Assembly (NCBI RefSeq): GCF_047461615.1
Contig: NZ_JANSHI010000015.1
Location: 1 to 64,000 of the forward strand
Direction: 5' to 3'
DNA length: 64,000 nt
Origin: Thermostichus sp047461615
GTDB lineage: Bacteria > Cyanobacteriota > Cyanobacteriia > Thermostichales > Thermostichaceae
Shown here: positions 58,405 through 64,000 of the stretch, one piece after another
Position numbering within the stretch: position 1 is the first letter of the stretch
Layout of the letters: every line of letters starts with the position of its first letter
Translations under genes and position numbers: made by a program
Notes under the pieces: generated by a model
The model's database searches: none
Told to the model about the DNA's origin: nothing
The model's input: only the letters and a program-made list of their open reading frames with translations

Positions 58405-60297
58405 CTAGTTGCTTTGGAAGTAAGCCCGCATCACCTCGCGGAAGATCGGGGCTGCCCGGGATCCACCCCCGCCGCCACTGTTTTCTAGAAAAACCACGAC
58501 CACCAACTCAGGCCAATCGTAGGGAGCGTAGCCGACAAACCAGGCGTGGGAGCGCCGCGGCGGATCCTCAGCGGTGCCAGTTTTGCCTGCTACGGGAGGA
58601 AAGCCTGGGCCCAGGTTGGCGTTGCCGCCGGTGCCGTAAACTACCACATCCCGCAACCCCTGCTGCAGGATCTGCAAGGTGGCAGGGGAGAGGCCCACCT
58701 TCTGTCGCAGGGGCACAGGGCTTTCCGGGATCACCTGCTGGGAGAGCAAGGGACGAACCCGCCAGCCACCGTTGGCTACCGCTGCCGTCACCACTGCCAT
58801 CTGCAGCGGCGTGGCGGTAATAAATCCCTGGCCGATGGCCATGTTGACCGTATCGCCCACGTACCAGGGCTCGCGCCAGTGGCGCTGCTTCCACTCAGCA
58901 TCCGGCACCAGACCCGCGGCTTCCCCTTTGAGGCCAATCCCAGTAGGCTGGCCTAACCCAAAGCGGCGCGACCATTCTTGCAAGGGGGCGGCCTTGGTGC
59001 CTAGAGCAATTTGGTAGAAAAAGGTGTCGCTGCTGTAGGCTATCGCCTGACGGTAGTTCAGCCGCCCAAAGCCGGCGCGGTTCCATTCCCAGAAGCGCCA
59101 CCCGCCTACGCTAATGTAGGGAGCCGTCTGCAGCACCGTATCCGGAGGGGAGACCCCCGACTCAATCCCGGCGGCAGTGGTGATGATTTTGTAGGTGCTA
59201 GCAGGGGGATAGGGCCGCAGGGCGCGGTTGAGGAAGGGAAAATCCTGCTTTTGCAGGCTCTCCCACTGCGCTTGGGTGATGCGGCCAGAAAAGAGGTTGG
59301 GATCAAAGGTGGGATAGCTGGCCATAGCCAGGATCGAGCCGTCGCGGGGATCCATGGCGACCACTGCTCCTTTCTGCTGGCCCAGGGCTCGCTCTGCCGC
59401 CTGCTGCAGTCGCACGTCCAGCGTCAGCTGCAAGGTTTTGCCCGGCTGAGGAGGCTGTTCGCCTAGCACCCGCAGCACTTCTCCCACGGCGTCCACCTCC
59501 ACCTGGCGCCCACCCCACTGGCCGCGCAGATGGCTCTCAAACAGTTCCTCCACCCCCATCAGGCCGACAATGTCCCCCAGGCGATAGCTGGGATCGGCTC
59601 GCAGCTGCTCCGGGGGGATCTCGCCAGTGTAGCCCAGCAGGTGGGCAGCCAAGCTGCCGTGGGGGTAGAAGCGTACCGTCTCCGCCTCCACCATCACTCC
59701 TGGCAGTTCCCGGCTTCTCTCCTCCAGCCGAGTTACCACCTCGGGGCTGGCGTTGCGCAGGATGCGCACAGGGAATGGGGAGCGATAACCTGCTTGCTCC
59801 AGTTTTTGAGCAATTTCTTTGGGGTCCAGGTTTAGGTACTGAGCCAGCTTGGGGATCGTCTCCTGCCAACCCTGCCGCGACTGCACCAACGGCCAGAGAA
59901 AGACCGAGTAGGACAGTTGACTACCGGCCAGCAACACGCCGTTGCGATCGACAATGCGTCCCCGCTCTGGCGGCTGGGGCAACAGGCGAATGCGGTTGGT
60001 GTCGGCCAACTGGCGGTAGTACTGGGCACGCACCAGTTGCAGGTAGGCCAGTCGCGATCCCAGTCCTCCCCACAGCAACCCGCTAGCCAGCAAGAGCAAG
60101 GCAAGGGCTCGATAGCCTTGGCCTACTGTTTTGGCCGGGGGGGATCCCAGGCAAGGGGGGCTAGGGGACGGCGGTGGGGGAAGGACTCGCCGCGGTACGG
60201 CCGGCTTGGAGTGGGGGGAAAACAAGGCTTGAGGCTTCCGCTCCCCTAAGGCGCTGGAGCTGGGCGGGGCAGGAGCAACAGGGTAAAGTTTGGCCAT
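58405..60297 (-). CDS. mrdA: Penicillin-binding protein 2 (transpeptidase)
   Basis: Class B transpeptidase that cross-links peptidoglycan during elongation. One N-terminal helix (YRALALLLLASGLLWGGLGSRLAYLQL) follows a Pro-rich cytoplasmic tail of about 60 residues. The dimerisation region contains RGRIVDRNGVLLA. Active-site motifs are STYK (PPASTYKIITTAAG), SSD (AYSSDTFFYQIAL) and KTGTAE (VAGKTGTAEDPP). 630 residues, normal. It is divergent from the flippase gene, and the two ATG codons overlap within one CATG. Confidence 0.95.
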   Translation of the reverse strand: MAKLYPVAPAPPSSSALGERKPQALFSPHSKPAVPRRVLPPPPSPSPPCLGSPPAKTVGQGYRALALLLLASGLLWGGLGSRLAYLQLVRAQYYRQLADTNRIRLLPQPPERGRIVDRNGVLLAGSQLSYSVFLWPLVQSRQGWQETIPKLAQYLNLDPKEIAQKLEQAGYRSPFPVRILRNASPEVVTRLEERSRELPGVMVEAETVRFYPHGSLAAHLLGYTGEIPPEQLRADPSYRLGDIVGLMGVEELFESHLRGQWGGRQVEVDAVGEVLRVLGEQPPQPGKTLQLTLDVRLQQAAERALGQQKGAVVAMDPRDGSILAMASYPTFDPNLFSGRITQAQWESLQKQDFPFLNRALRPYPPASTYKIITTAAGIESGVSPPDTVLQTAPYISVGGWRFWEWNRAGFGRLNYRQAIAYSSDTFFYQIALGTKAAPLQEWSRRFGLGQPTGIGLKGEAAGLVPDAEWKQRHWREPWYVGDTVNMAIGQGFITATPLQMAVVTAAVANGGWRVRPLLSQQVIPESPVPLRQKVGLSPATLQILQQGLRDVVVYGTGGNANLGPGFPPVAGKTGTAEDPPRRSHAWFVGYAPYDWPELVVVVFLENSGGGGGSRAAPIFREVMRAYFQSN

Positions 60298-61639
60298 GAA
60301 AAACTGCCGGAAAAAGAATGGGAGCCAGCTAGGCGGACAGCCTCAGCATCTACTCAGTATCTCTAGCCTTGGCAGGCCTCGTCCAGGAAAAGCAAGGCAC
60401 CGACTGCGCCAGGCAGCCTGGCTGATGCTGGGCAATGGGCTGCGCTTAGGGTTGTCTGGAGCCTATTTCGTCCTGTTGGCGCGGCTGTTGGGCCCAGAAG
60501 CATTTGGGGTGTTCTCCGCCATCTTGGCCTGCAGCAATCTAGCTGCCCCCTTTGGCTATTGGGGCCAGTCAGAGCTGCTGATCCAGCGCCTAAGCGGCCG
60601 AGGAGCCGCAGCATCTGCCCAGGAGATCGCTCCCAGCTTGTGGCTGGTCGGACTGGGCTGCGGTGGGATAGTGCTGCTGTTAACACCTCTGCTGAGCCTT
60701 TGGCTAGCCGGGATCTCCCCCCTTGAGGTGGGCATCCTGCTGGGGAGCGACCTGCTGTTTATTGCCCTCCCCGAAGTGTACAGGGGGATCCTCATTGGGC
60801 AAGAGCAAGTTGCCGGGGTAGCCTTCATCGACACCGGCATGGCCCTAGGACGGGTTAGCGCCGTGCTGCTGGCGATGGTTTTGGGCTGGGGATCCCTGAC
60901 CCAATGGGCTATCCTCTACGGGCTAATGGTGTTGGCAGTGCTGGGGGCAATGAGCTGGAGGATGCGGCGGTGGTGCGCTCCTTCTCTTGCGGCTCTGGAC
61001 TGGCAAGAGGTAGGGCCACGGCTGAGAGCAGGTTGGGACTTTGCCGTAGGGCTGGCTGCGGCAAAAACCTTCGCCGACCTAGACAAGCTGCTTTTGCCTC
61101 GCCTGGCCTCGAGCGCAACAGGGGGGCTCTACAGCGCCGCCTACCGGGTCATCAACTTCTCGCAAACGCCGATGATTGCGCTGCTCACTAGCCACTTTGC
61201 CGAGCTGTGCCGCCAGGGTCAGCAGGGCCTGCCGCAGGGCTGCCGCTACGCCCGCCAGCTTTTCCCCTGGGTGGTCGGCTATGGCAGCTTGGCTACTCTG
61301 GGGGTGGCCCTAGGATCCTACGGGATTCCTTGGCTGCTGGGATCCGCCTACCAAGAGACAGCTCTCATCCTGCGCTGGCTTAGTCCCGTCATTTTGCTAG
61401 AAGGGCTTCACCTGCTGCTGTCTCATCTGCTCACTGGCGCTGGCCTGCAAAAGCTGCGAAGCCGCCGACAACTGGCAGCTCTAGTCCTGAATGGAGCTTT
61501 GAACGGGATCTGGATCTCGGCGTGGGGGTGGCGGGGTGCAGCCCTGGCCACCTTGCTCTCGGAAGTGACCTTGGTGCTGGCTCTGCTGCTGCTAATCCGA
61601 CAGGAATTGGGCCGCACCGCTGTCGCGAACGAGGACTAG
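60296..61639 (+). CDS. Oligosaccharide flippase (Wzx-like, MATE/MOP superfamily)
   Basis: Polytopic membrane protein, about 447 residues and around 12 helices, including LMLGNGLRLGLSGAYFVLLARLLGPEAFGVFSAILACSN near the start and FAVGLAAAKTFADLDKLLLPRLASSATGGLYSAAYRVINFSQ in the middle. This is the Wzx/RfbX pattern for moving lipid-linked sugar units. The first 45 residues are basic and unusual, so translation might begin at the ATG at 60425. The start at 60296 overlaps the start of the divergent PBP2 gene. Confidence 0.85.
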   Translation: MKNCRKKNGSQLGGQPQHLLSISSLGRPRPGKARHRLRQAAWLMLGNGLRLGLSGAYFVLLARLLGPEAFGVFSAILACSNLAAPFGYWGQSELLIQRLSGRGAAASAQEIAPSLWLVGLGCGGIVLLLTPLLSLWLAGISPLEVGILLGSDLLFIALPEVYRGILIGQEQVAGVAFIDTGMALGRVSAVLLAMVLGWGSLTQWAILYGLMVLAVLGAMSWRMRRWCAPSLAALDWQEVGPRLRAGWDFAVGLAAAKTFADLDKLLLPRLASSATGGLYSAAYRVINFSQTPMIALLTSHFAELCRQGQQGLPQGCRYARQLFPWVVGYGSLATLGVALGSYGIPWLLGSAYQETALILRWLSPVILLEGLHLLLSHLLTGAGLQKLRSRRQLAALVLNGALNGIWISAWGWRGAALATLLSEVTLVLALLLLIRQELGRTAVANED

Positions 61640-61759
61640 AGGAAAGCCTTGGCCAGTTTGGCCGGGATCTCCTCAAGCGCAGCCACAACGGCCAGTTTGG
61701 GCAAGAGCCCTCCACCCCTAGCCCGATACCATAGCCTCAGAGTCGTTCCCCAGCCAAGA

Positions 61760-63052
61760 ATGAGCAGATTCTCGGCAAGCCAGATCCCGCTTTTGGTTCT
61801 GTTTGGCCTGTTGCTCTTGGGCCTTTGGCCCACGCACGGGATGGGATCCCAGGAAACCCCTCTGCGGCTCCCGTTCCAGCCGACCGTGACCTACGGGGAA
61901 GGGTATGGAGAAGAGGCGGTGGCCCAGCAAGCCCAAAGTCGCTTTGCGCTAAAACTCTTCGATCACTTGCTCCGGCAGCAGCCGCGAGAGAACCTTTTTT
62001 TCTCCCCCTTGAGCATTCGCCTAGCCTTGAGCCTGCTGTACAACGGCGCTGCTGGAGAGACCCAAGCGGCAATGGCCAAGGTCCTGGAGGCCCAGGAACT
62101 CTCCCTCAATGAGTTGAACTGGACCACTGCTCAGATGGTGCGCTGGCTGGCGGAAAGGTCGCAAACAGCAGGGCCAATCCAGGTGCAAATGGCCAACGGC
62201 CTTTGGGTCGATACCACCCTCACCTTGCGGCCTCCCTTTTTGCAAGCCCTGGCCACCTATTACCAAGCAGTGGCCAATCGGGTGGAGCTGGGATCCCCTC
62301 AAACGGTGCAGGCCATCAACCGTTGGGTAGCCGAGCGCACCCAGGGCAAGATTGACCGCCTCGTGGATCGCCTCAGCCGTGAAGACAGGATGGTTTTGCT
62401 CAACGCCATCTATTTCAGGGGAAAGTGGACCCAGCCCTTCGATCCGGCCCTGACAGAGCCCCAGCCCTTCACCCGCCCGGATGGCAGCCGTGTCCAAGTG
62501 CCGATGATGGCCCAATCCGGCCGCTACGGCTACCGGGAGACCAAGCAGCTCCAGGTGGTGCGCCTGCCCTATGGGGAAGGGGAGCTGGCCCTGCTGATCC
62601 TGCTGCCGAAACCGGGAGTAAGCTTAGAAGCCCTGCGGCAGGAGCTCAGCCCAGAAACGTGGCAAGAATGGACGGGATCCCTGCCCACCCGCCCCGGCTC
62701 GGTGCGGATCCCCAAGCTTAAGCTGGCCTACGAGACCGATCTGGGGCCGGCTTTGCAGCAGTTGGGCCTGGGGATCGCCTTTTCCCGTCGGGCCGATTTC
62801 AGCCAGATGACCCCAGAGCCGACGCAGGTCAGCAGAGTCTTGCACAAGGCGGCCCTCGAAGTCAACGAAGAGGGATCCGAGGCGGCAGCCGCCACTGGCG
62901 TGCTTGTCTCGCGCACCGCTCTGGACCGGCAAGAACCCTTCCAATTCGTAGCGGATCGCCCCTTCTGGTTGGCCATTGTGGCCTCGGGATCCGGCGGCAA
63001 CCCGGCGGCTCAAACGCTGCTGTTTATGGGATCCGTAGTAGACCCGAAGTAG
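61760..63052 (+). CDS. Secreted serpin (serine protease inhibitor)
   Basis: Full-length serpin of about 430 residues. A signal peptide (IPLLVLFGLLLLGLWPTHG) precedes the mature part. Family blocks are ENLFFSPLSIRLALSLLYNGAAGETQAAMAK, WVAERTQGKIDRLVD, LLNAIYFRGKWTQPFDPALTEPQPF, and HKAALEVNEEGSEAAAATG at the hinge of the reactive loop. The loop continues VLVSRTALDRQ; canonical counting puts P1 at Thr with Arg at P2, or P1 at Arg if the loop is one shorter. The Ala-rich hinge indicates a working inhibitor. The start is the ATG at 61760; the open frame extends 37 codons upstream. The gene converges on rqcH with a gap of three bases. Confidence 0.93.
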   Translation: MSRFSASQIPLLVLFGLLLLGLWPTHGMGSQETPLRLPFQPTVTYGEGYGEEAVAQQAQSRFALKLFDHLLRQQPRENLFFSPLSIRLALSLLYNGAAGETQAAMAKVLEAQELSLNELNWTTAQMVRWLAERSQTAGPIQVQMANGLWVDTTLTLRPPFLQALATYYQAVANRVELGSPQTVQAINRWVAERTQGKIDRLVDRLSREDRMVLLNAIYFRGKWTQPFDPALTEPQPFTRPDGSRVQVPMMAQSGRYGYRETKQLQVVRLPYGEGELALLILLPKPGVSLEALRQELSPETWQEWTGSLPTRPGSVRIPKLKLAYETDLGPALQQLGLGIAFSRRADFSQMTPEPTQVSRVLHKAALEVNEEGSEAAAATGVLVSRTALDRQEPFQFVADRPFWLAIVASGSGGNPAAQTLLFMGSVVDPK

Positions 63053-63055
63053 AGG

Positions 63056-64000
63056 CTACAACAGGGCTGGGAGACTCTCCACAAGCAACTGAGCGCGGCC
63101 GGGGCGCCCCCACAGCACCTGCTCGTGCTTGTAGACCACCATTCCAGGGGGAGATCCCTTGGGCTTAAAGACGCATTTGGGGCGGGTATAGACCACGGGC
63201 ACCTGCTCGCTGAAGCGGCCGCGGCTAAAATAGGCCGCCAAGTCGGCAGCCGCTTGGAGATCTTCGCTTTCGGCCACCGCCCCTGGAGGTAGGCGCAACA
63301 GCACATGGCTGCCCGGGATCTCCTGGGCATGGAACCACCAGTCCTGGTCTTGGGCGACGCGAAAGGTCAGCCGCTCATTTTGCCAGTTGTTGCGCCCCAC
63401 CCAGATAGAAAAGCCACTGGGGCTAGTGAAGCGATAGGGGTTGAAGCTGGCTGAGGAGGCCCGCCTAGATCCCTCTAGCCGGCTGGGGCTTTCTAGGTAG
63501 CCTTGCTGAATCAGCTCCGCCTCAATTTCCTGGAGGACGGCCAAGTCCTGGGGCTCGCGGTAGGCTTCTAGCTGCTGCAGGGACGCTTCCACCTGCTCTA
63601 GGTAGCGGATCTCTTGCGCTACAGCTTCTAGCAAAGGTCGGACGGCCTCCTGGGCTCGCTTTTGTTTGCGGTGCTTGCGGTAGTAGGCCTGGGCGTTGAG
63701 AACAGCGTTTTTCTCCGGATCCAGGAGGATCTTGACCCTCTGGCCGCTGGCAAAATCCGGCAGCTCAATCGAGCTCAGCCCTGGCCGCCAGAGGTGGAGA
63801 TGGGCCATGAGGAGATCGGCAGCCTGCTTGGAGGCTTCGGCCTGGGCCGAGTCGGCCAACATCTTCTCAAAGTGCTCGCGCCGCTGGCGGAGTTTTTTCA
63901 GCAGGGCAGCTAGCTTTTGCCCCAGACGCTGCCGCTCCCGCTCAAAGCGTTCGCGGTTGAGCTGGGCTTGGTAGTAGGTTTCAAGGAGCTGGTGCAAGTT
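63056..64000 (-). CDS. rqcH: RqcH/NFACT family protein (C-terminal part, cut by the window edge)
   Basis: Rescue factor that binds split 50S subunits carrying stalled peptide and adds C-terminal alanine tails. What is visible covers the middle coiled coil (YRKHRKQKRAQEAVRPLLEAVAQEIRYLEQVEASL) and the NFACT-R domain: YRFTSPSGFSIWVGRNNWQNERLTF, DWWFHAQEIPGSHVLL and KPKGSPPGMVVYKHEQ. The conserved WFHAQEIPGSH supports RqcH. The N-terminal NFACT-N domain lies beyond the window end. Older annotation would be fibronectin-binding protein A. Confidence 0.88.
   Translation of the reverse strand, partial: NLHQLLETYYQAQLNRERFERERQRLGQKLAALLKKLRQRREHFEKMLADSAQAEASKQAADLLMAHLHLWRPGLSSIELPDFASGQRVKILLDPEKNAVLNAQAYYRKHRKQKRAQEAVRPLLEAVAQEIRYLEQVEASLQQLEAYREPQDLAVLQEIEAELIQQGYLESPSRLEGSRRASSASFNPYRFTSPSGFSIWVGRNNWQNERLTFRVAQDQDWWFHAQEIPGSHVLLRLPPGAVAESEDLQAAADLAAYFSRGRFSEQVPVVYTRPKCVFKPKGSPPGMVVYKHEQVLWGRPGRAQLLVESLPALL

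Overview
The window is a GC-rich, gene-dense piece of a cyanobacterial chromosome. Phycocyanin genes (cpcB, cpcA, cpcC, cpcE), the bilin lyase cpcT, ndhM, the NtcA co-activator pipX, a group 2 sigma factor of the SigC type and several cyanobacteria-only families (DUF4278, DUF2996, CCB, YlqD) all point that way. The octamer GGGATCCC is scattered everywhere (six copies in mutS alone) and takes the place of the usual cyanobacterial HIP1 octamer GCGATCGC. From memory this fits the thermophilic hot-spring Synechococcus JA lineage (JA-3-3Ab / JA-2-3B'a type); that assignment is inference. I saw no tRNA, rRNA, CRISPR array, transposase or prophage. The content is mostly core chromosome with a few accessory genes.

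Layout. 0.6-7 kb: mutS, a CCB-type cytochrome b6f assembly protein, sigC and murJ. 7-12 kb: a minus-strand phycocyanin operon (cpcB-cpcA-cpcC-cpcE), a DUF4278 protein, and cpcT divergent from cpcB. 12-19.3 kb: pheS, pipX, a coiled-coil protein, an orphan ABC ATPase, a beta-CASP-like metallo-beta-lactamase protein, a cellulose-synthase-like protein that has lost catalytic motifs, and the L21/L27 ribosomal genes. 19.4-27.5 kb: a DnaJ/CbpM/PRC-barrel chaperone operon, an M28 peptidase plus CbbY-like phosphatase, lipoamide dehydrogenase, a methyltransferase and TldD. 27.5-34.7 kb: a glycogen region with GH13 GlgB, GlgA and a GH57 branching enzyme, interrupted by tatA, ndhM and a DUF2996 gene. 34.8-43.2 kb: acetolactate synthase with an added zinc ribbon, a hotdog thioesterase, a TIR-TPR protein, an M56-peptidase/BlaI-repressor pair, serS and ilvC. 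43.3-51.2 kb: a glycolipid-type glycosyltransferase, a YlqD protein, hemC, a secreted cysteine-tailed protein, a DUF2157 membrane protein, purC and a sugar-phosphate transferase. 51.3-64 kb: an ETF-QO-like flavoprotein, a DUF2079 protein, a NUDIX hydrolase, a SPOR-type protein, cobD, HU, PBP2, a Wzx-type flippase, a secreted serpin and the 3' part of rqcH.

How the genes work together. The phycocyanin operon encodes both subunits, a rod linker and half of the alpha-subunit lyase; cpcT next door encodes the lyase for the second beta-subunit bilin. GlgA elongates glucan chains and two unrelated branching enzymes flank it. ilvB and ilvC supply consecutive steps of branched-chain amino acid synthesis. 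MurJ, PBP2, the sugar transferase and the flippase all serve the cell envelope.

Most worth a second look: phycocyanin beta has Pro at position 72, where the family has a methylated Asn; alpha phycocyanin has a shortened loop with a Cys-Cys pair beside the bilin cysteine; the acetolactate synthase carries a C-terminal zinc ribbon; the TIR-TPR protein keeps a plausible NADase glutamate; the cellulose-synthase-like protein lacks DDG, DxD and TED; the ETF-QO-like protein has an altered FAD motif and two cluster-like Cys sets; a secreted protein ends in CCCEC; and the GGGATCCC octamer and a second palindromic repeat have become terminator stems, operon hairpins and protein termini.
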